Translations under genes and position numbers: made by a program
Assembly (NCBI GenBank): GCA_950295325.1
Contig: OX485807.1
Coordinates: forward strand, 31,033,666-31,097,665
Reading direction: 5' to 3'
DNA from: Polytrichum commune
Taxonomy: Eukaryota > Streptophyta > Polytrichopsida > Polytrichales > Polytrichaceae
Length of the DNA stretch: 64,000 nt
Notes under the pieces: generated by a model
The model's input: only the letters and a program-made list of their open reading frames with translations
The model's database searches: none
Told to the model about the DNA's origin: nothing
Shown: piece by piece, positions 10,771 to 21,585 of the stretch
Position numbering within the stretch: position 1 is the first letter of the stretch
Layout of the letters: each line of letters opens with the position of its first letter

Positions 10771-11407
10771 GCATTCATTTCACACAGGAAAGAATGATGT
10801 ATGTTTGCGCCAGACTTCTAGCCTATGCGCCTCACAAGGTGCTATAGGGCCCAGGTACGCAACTCCCGTATTATATGGTCCTGATTATAATCACTTATAA
10901 TGCGTTTTAGTCCAATATTGAGTGATACAATTTGTTTTAATGTAGGAAACCCTTGTAGCCCTTCTAACAAGGAATCCAAAAATGTAATTGTATATAGGAA
11001 ATGAATATATTTTGAAGCATATAATTGCATTAAAAACCTAATTATATGATTTTTTAATACATGTACCATAGGTCAAACTACCCAACTTTTTGGACTTTTT
11101 AATAAAATTTTAACATTGTGAATGACTTATAATTTTAATGGGAGGCAACTATTCGTGGCTTACAATTCTAATTGGAGGCAAATATTCGTGTGGATTTTTT
11201 AAAATTATGTATAGGCAACTTACTGGTCTAACTATTGGGATAGAAAACTAACGATTTGTGTTAGGATACAGTTAAGTTATGTATTTTTAAGACCACATAC
11301 ATCATATGGTGCCCCGACTACTCAAGGGTATCATGGGGTATTTCAAAATATCATGGGTTCTCGGTTTAGGGTTAGGGCTTAGGGTTTGAGGCTTCTATAT
11401 ATTCGCT
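10771..11407. other. AT-rich intergenic sequence
   Basis: No gene seen. Degenerate telomere-like TTTAGGGTTAGGG occurs near 11364. Confidence 0.3.
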
Positions 11408-11545
11408 TTGAAGCTTTTGTGTTCGGTTTTGGAGCCTTTGTGTCTTTGCTTTGGAGTGTGCGGCTTTGCTTTGGAGCCTTTGTGTCGTCGCTTTGGAGTG
11501 TGCTTGTGCTCATTTGGGAGGGTCATCCTTGGCTTAAACAAACAC

Positions 11546-11590
11546 ATGGATTGTGAGATGAAGCGTAGAGGCTCATGTAGTGGAGGTAGA
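11546..11590 (+). pseudogene. 5' piece of an AT-hook ORF split by the retrotransposon
   Basis: MDCEMKRRGSCSGGR reads in frame up to the target duplication GTAGA (11586-11590). With the element and one duplication removed, the frame continues without a stop into the fragment at 17936-18085. An earlier in-frame ATG at 11408 begins in a tandem CTTTGGAG-rich stretch and looks less likely. Confidence 0.45.
11586..11590. repeat. Target site duplication GTAGA (left)
   Basis: Matches GTAGA at 17931-17935, immediately outside the right LTR. Confidence 0.9.
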
Positions 11591-11938
11591 TGTAACGTGT
11601 ATTACATATTTATTGTTTATTGTTTATTTACAACCTCTCATTCAACTAGGACTCCTTTACTAGAAGACTAGAGGCGCTACCCTGAGTGCTCTAGCAGTCC
11701 TAAAGGCAAAGGGAGTTAACTAGTTGAAGCTATGGTTTTACACTTGGTTCTACCTCGTAAGTAACGACCATTAGTTAAGTGCACTTAGAATTATCCTAAA
11801 GGCATGGAGGGAGAGCTTGCTAGCATATACTTAACTACTAGTTGGAGGTGGCCTCAACTCATAGTAGTATCTAGTATATAAGCTCTAAGGTTGGGAGGCA
11901 CATGCCTCTTGAATCTCATAATATTTGAGAACGTTACA
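11591..11938 (+). repeat. 5' LTR
   Basis: TGTAACGTGTATTACAT...GAGAACGTTACA, with short inverted ends TGTAAC/GTTACA. It contains a TATATAA box at 11875-11881, consistent with the element promoter. Confidence 0.93.
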
Positions 11939-11939
11939 T

Positions 11940-11954
11940 TGGTATCAAAGCCGG
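11940..11954 (+). other. Primer binding site (initiator tRNA-Met type)
   Basis: TGGTATCAAAGCCGG starts two bases after the 5' LTR. It resembles the TGGTATCAGAGC complement of plant initiator tRNA-Met, with at least one mismatch. Confidence 0.8.
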
Positions 11955-12305
11955 CGCTCTTGTACCTTGTTTTCATTTGGGTTTTTATTAACTTCCGTTG
12001 TGTAATTGTTATGCTGGTAATTTTTCTGGAGGGTGTTGTGATCCTGGGGGGTCGCGTCTCGCCTCGTCTTGTCTCGTCTCGTCTCCTTCCGGCCTAGCAG
12101 AGGGAGGCAGCCTGCTGCCTGGGCAGTGAGCGTCGCACAGAAGAGTTACGTCAACTTTTGTGGCTCTCAGACACGAGGTTAATTTTTCTGTTGGGGAAAG
12201 CTACTGGGGGGTAGAATTGTTTTGTCTCCTGTTTTGGTTTTTATTGTATAGGACCGCGTGAGCAGTCTCGCAAATTTTTGGCATTGTAATTTGTGTGTTT
12301 ATGTT

Positions 12306-13436
12306 ATGGCCATCGAGGATATGGACACTTTTGGACCGTCAAGGGAGGATAGTCCTCCCCAGGTTTTCCCAATTGGCACATCCTCTTCACCGAGTGATGC
12401 AAGTATTCGTAGTTTGGTGGTCCAAGCTATTCAGGATTACTGCAATGGGAAATTGATTGATGACTTAAGTTAATTTCAGCGTGTAGAGCTGCAAGGTGAA
12501 ATAACCTTCTCAATTGTGAACACGCATTCCAATTGCTTGGAAGCATTGGAATGCTAGGTCCAACTCTTGAAGAAGTATAATGAGGGGGACCATTCTAAGT
12601 CCACCACAGCTGCTGGCAAGCCGGAACGGTTCAAGGATAAGTCCAAAATTACGATTCTGGCTTGGCTCAACCAAATGAAAAAGTTCTTGGTTGCACGCCA
12701 GATTGCTCCTGAGGAGTGGGTCACAATTGCGTCAACATATCTGGAAACCAATGTGTCACAACATTGGGATATGCTTGCATTGGAGCTGGCAGTGGATAAG
12801 AAAGATCCGCAGCTCTGGGATAACTTCTATGATACATTACTCACTGCTTATGGCAGTGTCAATCAGGAGTTGGTAGCCCGGAACAAGCTTCGTATTCTTA
12901 AACAAAAAGGTTCTGTTGAGGACTATGCAAATGAGATTCAGCAGTTGTGCTCACACATTACTAAAAATCCTATCTCCCGGGGAGATAAGATTGAGAGATT
13001 CATATCAGGGCTCAAGGAGGATATCCGCAAGAAGGTCTTGGTGGATCCTAAGGGCGATGGTGGGCCATGGAAGGACATCAAACGTCTCATTAATTATGCA
13101 GTGACTACAGACGCTACGTACACACAAGATGCAAAAGGACGGGACAATGATAAGTCTAATTTTGATGCACCGGTTGTCAAGACCAATGGCCACACAAGGC
13201 CAATTAGAGACAACAAGTTTCGCCGCTCTGAAGGCCGCTCTTCCGCCTTTTACAAGAAGAGTAAGCAGGATAAAGGGGAAGCCCCTTCGGCAAGAAGCAC
13301 TGACAAAAAGGATGGTCTTTGTTTTCAATGTCACAAGGAAGGACACTTGGCTAGAGATTGTCCTGATGACAAGAAAAGTGTTGAGCAACAACCTGCAAAG
13401 AAAGGCAAGAAGCCTTTTCATAAGTCCGACACTTAG
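12306..13436 (+). pseudogene. gag: gag (capsid/nucleocapsid), interrupted by two stops
   Basis: One frame runs from ATG 12306 to TAG 13434-13436, with in-frame stops at 12471 (TAA) and 12555 (TAG). The long intact part (12567-13436, 289 aa) carries a retrotransposon gag core (LWDNFYDTLL ... LKQKGSVEDYANEIQQL), then a basic linker and a single CCHC zinc knuckle, C-FQ-C-HKEG-H-LARD-C, at 13320-13361. Gag packages the element RNA into virus-like particles. The stops near the N-terminus would prevent full-length product from this copy. Confidence 0.85.
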
Positions 13437-14680
13437 GCAGTGGGCTAGTATCAGGACCTGTTCAAGTTTCGGAGGGTGTTTTTGATTTGCCTAGTTATGC
13501 TTTGGAAGTGATTCAGGGCTTAGTCAATAAGCAATTTAATGTAATCGTGTCTGATATTTTGAATAAAGACATTATTTTGCCAACTCCGTTACTCCCACTC
13601 AGTGATGTGTTAGATGTGAACTCCAAAGTTTATGGAGCGTTCTCATTGATTATACCATTAGTGGATGATTTGCAAAGTTTCTTGAGATCTTATTTGCACG
13701 GTACAGAGGGAGCGCCCTATGAGACCGGTGCTTGTTTTATTGTTGACAAACGTAAAGCAAAAAATCTTAAGAGAACTCTACCAAGATTTAAGTTGATCCA
13801 TCAATTTGAATCAAACTCAGTACAGTGGCATGTTTATTTGGATGAACCTAGGCCACGTGTGTTGAATCAGCTCACTTTGTCTTCTCAACTTATGATGAGT
13901 TTCTCAGGGCAAGTAGCTCATCAGGATGCATCTGTATTAATGGATAGTGTCGCATCACATTGCTTTGTGAGTTCTGGTTTTGCTAAGACTTTCGGGTTAA
14001 AAGTGAAAAATGGCAGTAACACACTGGTATTAGGCAATGGTGATGAAGTCCAAACGGACGGCAAGATTAAAGTTCATGTTAGAATACAGCAATATCAAAG
14101 CCAAATTACTTACCTGGTGGCAAAGTTAAGTGAAGGCATTGATTTGATATTGGGCAATGATTGGCTAGTGCAGCACAAGGCACGCTTGGATTTTGCATCT
14201 AAATGTTGCGTATTGTATAAGGGCCGCCGTAAAATGACACTGCATGTGAACCCAGTGCAATGTCAAAGTCCAAATCCCCATAGACTCACCGCCATGCAGT
14301 TCAAACGGTCAATTCGGAAGGGAGCAACGTCGTTCTTAGTTCAGTTGACCGCAGTTGGAGACGACGTAGAGGACACAGTGGCAACACCTTATGCCACAAT
14401 GTTGGAGGAATATGCTGATGTTTTTCAGCCCATACCTACAGGGTTATCTCCAGAGCGGGAAATGGCCCATACTAGTCCTTTAGAGCCAGATGGCAAGCCA
14501 CCATTTAGGCCGATCTATAGGTTGAGTCTTCTCGAGCTGCAGGAGGCCAAGAAACAAATCAAAGAGTATTTGGAAAATGGATGGACAGAACCTAGTTCAT
14601 CGCCTTATGGGTCTCCCATCTTGTTCGTCAAGAAAAAAGGATGGAGCGCTGCGAATGGTGGTGGATTATCGGGCACTTAA
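13437..14680 (+). pseudogene. pol: pol, first part: linker, protease and start of RT
   Basis: Open in a different frame from gag (the frame is open before 13487 and overlaps the gag stop). The aspartic-protease-like region around 13930-14220 has MDSVASHCFV where the family active site is DS/TG, so the Gly is replaced by Val. It is followed by LGNGDEVQTDG and LILGNDWL, typical of Ty3-group proteases. The RT N-terminus follows (PFRPIYRLSLLELQEAKKQI). The frame is lost near 14630-14640 in a run of A, after which RT continues in another frame. Confidence 0.8.
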
Positions 14681-16658
14681 TAAGCAAACGGTAAAGAATC
14701 GTTATCCGTTGCCTCGTATTGATGATCTTTTTGACCAGTTAGCCGGCTCTACAATATTTTCATCTCTTGATTTGGCACAAGATTATCATCATATTAGGAT
14801 ATCCGAGGAGGATGCTCCTAAGACGGCGTTTAGATCACCGTTTGGTCATTACCAATTCAAAGTATTAAGTTTTGGATTGACCAATGCACCAACAACTTTT
14901 CAAGGAGTAATGAATCGCATTTTTCACAAGTTCATTGGAAAGTTTGTTTTGGTATATCTGGATGACATCTTAATTTTTTCAAAGAACGAGGAGGAACATG
15001 TCAGTCATTTGGCACAAGTATTTCAAATTCTACGAGAGAATCAGTTTTATGCAAAGATGTCTAAGTGTCATTTCGGAAAGAGTGAATTGTATTATTTAAG
15101 ACATGTTGTTGGCAAGGAGGGCATCAAGATGGATCCTAAGAAAATTGAGACTATGGCCAAGTGGCATAGACCTCTTGAAGTCAGACAATTACGATCCTTC
15201 TTGGGGCTTTGCAATTACTTCCACAGATTCATACATGGATATTCCACTATGGTTGCGCCTTTGACTTCTCTGACGCGAAGCAAAGTCAAGTACATTTGGA
15301 CTGACGAGTGTGAACGCGTTTTTAAGAATGTTAAGTATGCTTTAACACATGCACCAGTTCTGACCTTACCCAAGTTAGGAGAGCCATTTGAGGTCGTTAG
15401 TGACGCTTCTTTACTCGGAGCAGGGGCCGTCTTACTTCAGGGAGGTAAGCCCATTGCTTTTGAGAGTAAGAAATTTTCTCCCGTTGAGAGAAATTACACT
15501 ACTGGTGAACAAGAACTTGCAGCAGTTGTGCACGCCATGCGAACCTGGCGGTGTTACCTAGAGGGTGCAGATTGCACGATCGTCACAGATCATAACCCTC
15601 TAGTGTATTTAAAAACACAACAGACGTTATCAAGGCGTCAAGCTCGGTGGTTGGAGTTCTTAGAGCAAAATTTTGTCTATAGATGGATGTATAGACCAGG
15701 AAGGATTAATATGGCAGATCCTCTGAGTCGGAATCCACTAGATCCAGGTGACCAGCCAGCCTTGATGGCACCACGGTCTGCTCCAAGTAATTCGGTCCTT
15801 CAAATGGTGGTTGCAGACGCTAGGCGAGGTGATCTTGTTGAGCAAGACAACAATCCGAAGGGGTACCCGGAATTCGTCAGTGATCAGAAGTTATATCAAA
15901 CTATCATTGTCGGGTATACTCTTGATCCTTGGTTCTCAAACCCGCACAATCTGAAACATTTTGTTTATGAGAATCACATCTGGTGGTATGAAAAGGCGGT
16001 TGTGGTTCCAGATGTGTCATTCCAAGGATCGAATATCAGGTCATTTTTGCTCTGTGAGTATCATGATGCAATGTATAGCGGTCATGTAGGGGTAACTAAG
16101 ACGTATAAGAGAGTGCGAGTAAACTTTTGGTGGCCTGAGATGCAAGGGTCCATCAGAAGCTATATAAAATCTTGTGAGATTTGCCAAAGGAGTAAGGCCC
16201 CTACTCTTAAACCAGCAGGCCTTTTACAACCATTGGAGATTCCTGATAGAAATTGGGAAGTAGTGAGCATGAATTTTATCTCTGGATTGACTCCATCTGC
16301 TAATGGTTATAATGCCATCTTTGTGTGCGTGGATAAGTTGTCCAAGATGGCCCATTTTATGCCAACCACCACACACGTTACTGCTGAAGGTACGGCAAGG
16401 TTATTCCGTGATCATGTATATAAGTTGCATGGTCTACCCAGGGTAATCCTAAGCGACAGGGACGTTAGATTCACAAGTAGGTTTTGGGACGTGTTGCATG
16501 GTCTTTTGGGGATAAGGTTGGCCATGTCCACCGCATTTCATCCTCAAACTGATGGGCAGACGGAACGGGTAAACCGTATCCTGGAGGATGTCAACCCAGT
16601 GCAAGATGATTGGGATGAATTCCTTGGAATAGTTGAATTTGCATATAATAGCTCTTGA
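14577..16658 (+). pseudogene. pol: pol, second part: reverse transcriptase, RNase H and integrase core
   Basis: The true RT sequence resumes near 14636. Motifs in order: RMVVDYRALNKQT; the palm motif YLDD at 14955-14966; the connection and RNase H region with VSDASLLGAGAVLLQ; the integrase HHCC finger (HDAMYSGHVG...CEICQRSK); then the DDE core. The first integrase Asp is Asn here (SMNFISGL); the second (LSDRD) and the Glu (GQTERVNR) remain. A few residues seem missing after NRILED compared with relatives. The frame ends at TGA 16656-16658. Confidence 0.9.
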
Positions 16659-16688
16659 CAAGAGTCTGTACGGAATACTCCGTTTGTC

Positions 16689-17378
16689 TTGAACTATGGT
16701 CAGCAGCCCCGGACACCAATTAGTGGGAACAGCAGGTGTCAAGTCCCTGCTGCGCAGAATTTTATCGAGCATATGACACATGTGATTGGCGAGGCCAAGA
16801 AACATCTCATTGTTGCGCAACAACGACAAAAGTTCTATGCTGACAAAAACCGACGAGAGGTCTCGTTCGAAGTGGACCAGCAAGTGCTAGTAAGTACTGC
16901 CAACATTAAATTGAAGGTCACAGGAGCTCAAAAGTTTTTACCAAGGTGGATTGGCCCATTTCGGGTGGTGCAAAGGATAGGGGTGGTAGCATATCGCGTG
17001 CAACTGTCAGATACATTTAAGATCCACGATGTTTTTCATGTGTCACTTCTTAGGCCTTATGTGGCCGATGGCAGGGTACAGCCTCCCCCTCCGCCAGTCT
17101 TTGAGGAAGATGCATCTTATGAAGTAGAACGCGTGTTTTCACACGAAGATAGAGGGTCTCGTTCTTGCCCCAAGAAATTCTATCTTATCAAATGGCTCGG
17201 ATATGCACTTGAGCATAATTCATGGGAGCCCGAATGCAACTTGAGTGTAGAAGTCCTCAAGGAATACTGGGATGCGGTAGCAAAGTCTGAGGACAGACTT
17301 ACACGCCATGGTGTTAAGCGTGACCGCGAAGCCCCAGCTGCGCAAAAACGTTTGAGGCAGAAGGTATCTTCGGGGTAG
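16689..17378 (+). pseudogene. pol: pol, third part: integrase C-terminus and chromodomain
   Basis: Same frame as the preceding RT/integrase piece, separated from it by a single TGA. It contains the integrase GPY/F-like segment (LPRWIGPFRVVQRIGVVAYR) and FHVSLLRPYV, then a chromodomain at about 17119-17270 (YEVERVF ... FYLIKWLGY ... NSWEPECNL). A C-terminal chromodomain defines chromoviruses, where it can direct integration toward marked chromatin. Ends TAG 17376-17378. Confidence 0.9.
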
Positions 17379-17574
17379 GCACCTTCTGTTCTTTCAGGCT
17401 TGCACAAGATCCTGTAAACGGGGTGTTATTATTAACTTGTTTCACCCTGCCAATTGGCATGGAGCATGGTATAGATACAGATCCCATGACTCGCTTAAAT
17501 TAGTGGTGGTCTTGACTATATTTGTCTTGATGCACTACGATTTGGGATCATTCATGAACGCGGACGTTCATTCC

Positions 17575-17588
17575 TAAGTGGGGAGGTG
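17575..17588 (+). other. Polypurine tract
   Basis: AAGTGGGGAGGTG directly abuts the 3' LTR start TGTAACG at 17589, the expected site for plus-strand priming. Confidence 0.75.
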
Positions 17589-17930
17589 TGTAACGTGTAT
17601 TACATATTTATTGTTTTATTTACAACCTCTCATTCAACTGGGACTCCTTTACTATAAAACTAGAGGCGCTACCCTGAGTGCTCTAGCAATCCTAAAGGTA
17701 AAGGGAGTTAACTAGTTGAAGCTATGGTTTTACACTTGGTTCTACCTCGTAAGTAACAACCATTAGTTAAGTGCACTTAGAATTATCCTAAAGGCATGGA
17801 GGGAGAGCTTGCTAGCATATACTTAACTACTAGTTGGAGGTGGCCTCAACTCATAGTAGTATCTAGTGTATAAGCTCTAAGGTTGGGAGGAACATGCCTC
17901 TTGAATCTCATAATATTTGAGAACGTTATA
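17589..17930 (+). repeat. 3' LTR
   Basis: Near-identical to 11591-11938. It lacks 6 nt in the TTGTTTATTG region, and its final TTACA is TTATA. Confidence 0.93.
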
Positions 17931-17935
17931 GTAGA
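17931..17935. repeat. Target site duplication GTAGA (right)
   Basis: Matches 11586-11590. Confidence 0.9.
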
Positions 17936-18085
17936 GATAGGGAGAAGGAATATATTACACCTGTAATTGCCACAACTCCTTCCAAAAGAGGGAGACCTCG
18001 AAAGGACCCTCTATCATTTGTGAATACTAATCCGACATCTACATTGAATACCCCTCTTAGACGCTCTACAAGGTTAAAAAACTAG
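17936..18085 (+). pseudogene. 3' piece of the split AT-hook ORF
   Basis: Encodes DREKEYITPV..., an AT-hook-like SKRGRPRKDPL, then a basic C-terminus PLRRSTRLKN and a TAG stop. KRGRPRK is the core that binds the minor groove of AT-rich DNA. The basic RRSTRLKN ending is often seen in transposon-encoded proteins, so the interrupted frame may itself belong to an older element rather than a host gene. Confidence 0.5.
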
Positions 18086-18296
18086 GTGTTTCAATTCTTT
18101 ATATACGTTGGAGTTTTTTTTTTTAATAAATATGCAACCCAACTTTTTTTTCATCTCATTTTATTTAATTTGGTCTTCACCCAACTTTTTGATCATTTTA
18201 ATTTGATCTAATTTGATATAATTTTTACAAAAGCCGTCCTCTAAGCCGTTTTTAATACGATGCCCCCTACGTATAATATGGGAGTTGGGTACCCGG

Positions 18297-18500
18297 GCTA
18301 TAGGGTTGCCTGGGGACCTGAGTCAAATGCTCTAGGTCAAGGAGCGGACGTTAAGTTCCCCCCCACGAACTTTGCGGGGGAGGAATATTCGGGCAGGTGC
18401 TATAGGGTTGCCTGGGGACTTGAGTCAAACGCTTTGGGTCAAGGGCCGGTTGTTAACTTCCCCCCCACGAACTTTTCGGGGGAGGAATATTCGGGCAGGG
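18297..18500 (+). repeat. Tandem duplication, 102-bp unit x2
   Basis: Units 18297-18398 and 18399-18500 both run from GCTATAGGGTTGCCTGGGGAC to GGAATATTCGGGCAGG, with about 10 percent divergence. GC-rich against AT-rich flanks. Confidence 0.85.
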
Positions 18501-19433
18501 GCAGTCGCCCGTCAATTTTTTTGGACCCGACCGAAAATTGTTGCCCGCCCGCGCGACTTTGAAAAAACTATTGTCCTTGCATTCTTGAAGGCCACTTATC
18601 CACAAATCCCATATTGAGTGCACTTCATTTTCAAGGTCCCAAAGCCAATATATATGTTCACTTCCATTGAGTAAATAAGCAATTGATTGGATTTCATTTT
18701 CAAAGTGAAACCGCCAATAAAGCATGTAATTAACTTGGAAGTCGAAAATATTACAAAATCCTCATTAGCACTAAGGTTATAATATTTGTGACTTACCATT
18801 GAAAAGGACATTGTCATTCTAAATTAATGATTCATTTTTTATACGTTAAAAATTATAGTCTAGTTAATACCTTCTACTTTCATAAAGTATTCATATACAT
18901 TTAAATTAATTAAGTGTGATTGAATGTAACTAATTCTAATTAATCCTAATTAAATATAACAAATAGTTTGGATTAAGTGTCCAAACTATGCAAATAGCAT
19001 CACAAGTTGATTGGGTCGTTTCAACTTCAACCCATATCGAAGCCCTCACAACAAAACTTGCAAATGACAATCCATATGTACTTAAGCAAGGATGGTCAAG
19101 ATGCATGACCTCCTTATCACATTGCTATCACTGCCATGACTTATTAGGGAACCAAGTGCCGGTTCTAAATGTGTTTGGTGTAACTCATGGATCAAAATCC
19201 CATTGTCTTTGGACCACAACAGTATCAAAACACTTATAGGTAGGCAACAAGGCATATATTAACTTCAGAAATCCCTTCACTAGGATATTTACAACCAGCA
19301 GTCTATCCATGCATGGTTGCAATATCAAGACTCTTGAAGGCTTCTTCAAGATTTATGATGAAATCAACACTCACCACACTAGGTGAACCATGAAACACAT
19401 TTGTGACCAACTAAGTTATAAGATAGGGGTGGC
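18501..19433. other. Intergenic, nothing recognised
   Basis: GC-rich to about 18560, then AT-rich. Short frames only, none with family features. Confidence 0.3.
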
Positions 19434-19802
19434 AATTTCCGTGCAGGTCCTAAAGTCAACCCCTATGTCGGAAGCACCTATTTAGGTGCTTTAACCTGGG
19501 TTTACAAAAGCACCTATCAAGGTGCTTTTACCATTCACAGCGCTGCCAACATTTCATTGGCTACCAGCGGCCAGTTTTAGAAATCCACCCTGTGGATATA
19601 CCACGTACCTTATGTGCGAGTGTTGGTCACTCTACAAGGTTTCCTTTAAAAATTTGTAGGAAATCATAAACATGCTGGAAAATTTTGATTTTTTCATAGT
19701 TGCTCTTGCACCAGCTTTGCGGAGCGCTCAAATTTTTTTTTTAAATAGTTTCAGCATCCCAACTAGGCACATCTGAAATTTGGACGGAAATTGCCACCCC
19801 TA
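19434..19802. mobile_element. 369-bp MITE with perfect 19-bp TIRs
   Basis: TAGGGGTGGCAATTTCCGT at 19434-19452 is perfectly inverted at 19784-19802. The GGGGTGGCAA end resembles hAT-type termini. The 8-bp flanks match only in part, so the superfamily is uncertain. An inner small palindrome (AGCACCTATTTAGGTGCT type) lies near 19471. Confidence 0.75.
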
Positions 19803-20051
19803 CCTTAGATGGACCACAAAATGCATCTACCTCATCCATTCTATGATTCCAAGTTGCAAGTTTGATACAATTGATGTCACCTTCAGTGCATTCTACAAGT
19901 AGAGGCCTAACCCTGGGGGGTGGACTGTTCATGTAATTTACGAACTAACGTGAGTGTAAGAAGGGGTATTATTTGAGGCATTAATGTACATAGTATGCAT
20001 AAAGGAGAGGTATTATTTTTCCCTAGTGTGTACATTTAGAAAGGTTGTCAG

Positions 20052-20820
20052 GGGGGCCATTCACGGTTGGGGTACTACTTTTGGGACAAAGGACTTAAGG
20101 ACTTTGTCGCATTTATCTTGGTTTTTATCATGATTTATTATTATTTGATCAATAAATTTTACATAAATAAGTAGATAGTTCATAAGCTTTATCAAGAAAG
20201 ATTTTTATTATTATTTAATAATCACCCTAAACCCTAAACCCTAAACCCTAAACCCTAGGCCACATCAGTGGCATTTTTTTGCTATTTAGGTATGCATTGG
20301 TGGTCAATTATTTCCTGTTATGTATCTTGGTACCTTGGTAAAAGTGTCATATGTCCATTCATATAAATTTTTTTGTCCAATTCTAATACTAGACATTCCT
20401 TTTACGTGTGGCCGTGAGTATATGTATATTTGGACATGTTTGGTGCCACATGTAAAGTTGGGCAATTGCTATTCAATACATATTTGGATCTATTGGTACA
20501 CACTTGAACGATGAGTGTGAGGAAAAAATTTGGGATCGTTTCGATTGATTCTTGTTGTCCTTTTCATTCCTTGATCCTAAGGTGAACAATTAAGACAGCA
20601 CTCCTGAATGTCCTTTAAGAAATCAAAAGGATATCTTAGATGACCCTATTCCTTCTAAATTAACTTTGTCAGTGTACTCGATATGGAGTATGAAATGTAG
20701 GCATGATCCAAAATATGCTTCACAATACAAATCTAAGCATACCAAGCATGTGAAGTTATCCAAAAAATTCTGTTTTCCGTTAGACGGCCAAAAGTAGTAC
20801 CCCAACCGTGAATGGCCCCC
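20052..20820. mobile_element. 769-bp TIR element with 33-bp perfect ends and internal telomere repeats
   Basis: The 33 bases at 20052-20084 (GGGGGCCATTCACGGTT...) are the exact reverse complement of 20788-20820. No transposase frame. A telomeric tract lies at 20225-20257 inside it. Target duplication not clear (TGTCA / AGGAT flanks). Confidence 0.7.
20225..20257 (+). repeat. Interstitial telomeric repeats (CCCTAAA)n
   Basis: Four perfect CCCTAAA units plus a partial fifth. This is the plant (Arabidopsis-type) telomere sequence. Confidence 0.92.
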
Positions 20821-21167
20821 AGGATTGAAAAATAAAGATAAATGTACAAAGGGGGCCCCGAAGGTTTCGAGAAAAGTTTGACAATAGATGTATTGATTTC
20901 ATCTAATTCACATTTTCATTCATTATTGTCATATGCTAATAGTCCTCAATGACTACCTTGTCCATTCTTGTTAGGGTTTGCATTTGGGTTCTAAGTTGCA
21001 CAAACTAGAGGCTCTTGGAGTGCTCATGGGCTCCCTTGAGTTTTGCTTTTTGGGTTGTGACTAAGTTATTGTGCTCTTGTCTTTGTTTGTTTGATGCAAT
21101 TACATGCTATGGGTGAAAAAAAAAACGTTCAATAACTTTCTCAATGGAGAGTCAAAGTGGATTTTAT
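20821..21167. other. Intergenic, nothing recognised
   Basis: AT-rich, no ORF. Confidence 0.3.
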
Positions 21168-21577
21168 CACGGGGAGGTCACTCCATTGTCAAGTTGAAAA
21201 CCACGTGCGAACAAAGTTTGCTACCCCTATATTATATGCCATAGATAATTTTAAAAATTATGATATTTTTCTATATATACATATCCATTGATAATATCTT
21301 TTGTATATTTTTTTGAAATTTTTAGTCATCTCCATTTTTTCTAGTAAATGTTTTAGTTCAATTCTGCGTCATTCTATTTAGAAACAGTATGTTTTCTAGA
21401 AAAAACAAATTATCAATTTTGGTTATCAATTTTTACTATGTAATAGATACCATGTATATGTACTCATAAATTTTTTGTGATAAAAGTTTGACCCATTTTG
21501 TTGATGCAACTTAGAAAAAGTAGATTTTTTTTGTTCGCACGTGGTTTTCAACTTGACAATGGAGTGACCTCCCCATG
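21168..21577. mobile_element. hAT-type MITE, copy 1 (410 bp)
   Basis: Ends CACGGGGAGGTCACTCC... and ...GGAGTGACCTCCCCATG form TIRs of about 45 bp. It is flanked by the 8-bp duplication GATTTTAT (21160-21167, 21578-21585). An 8-bp duplication with CA-start ends fits hAT. The copy at 28209-28619 is nearly identical. Confidence 0.88.
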
Positions 21578-21585
21578 GATTTTAT

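Larger units (their letters stand above)
11591..17930 (+). mobile_element. Ty3/gypsy retrotransposon, chromovirus type, structurally complete
   Basis: 6340 bp. It has two LTRs (348 and 342 bp), a tRNA-iMet-like primer site, gag with a CCHC knuckle, then protease-RT-RNase H-integrase-chromodomain in Ty3 order, a purine tract, and 5-bp GTAGA duplications. LTR divergence is about nine substitutions and one 6-nt indel in about 342 aligned positions (roughly 97 percent identity), so insertion is fairly recent. In-frame stops, frameshifts and altered catalytic residues make it non-autonomous now. It sits inside a small AT-hook ORF. Confidence 0.93.

Noticed and set aside
13129-13485. Second frame over gag
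   Set aside because: Off-frame shadow of the gag zinc-knuckle region.
20225-20257. True chromosome end
   Set aside because: Only 4.7 telomere units, enclosed by TIRs and followed by 40 kb of further sequence; it is interstitial.
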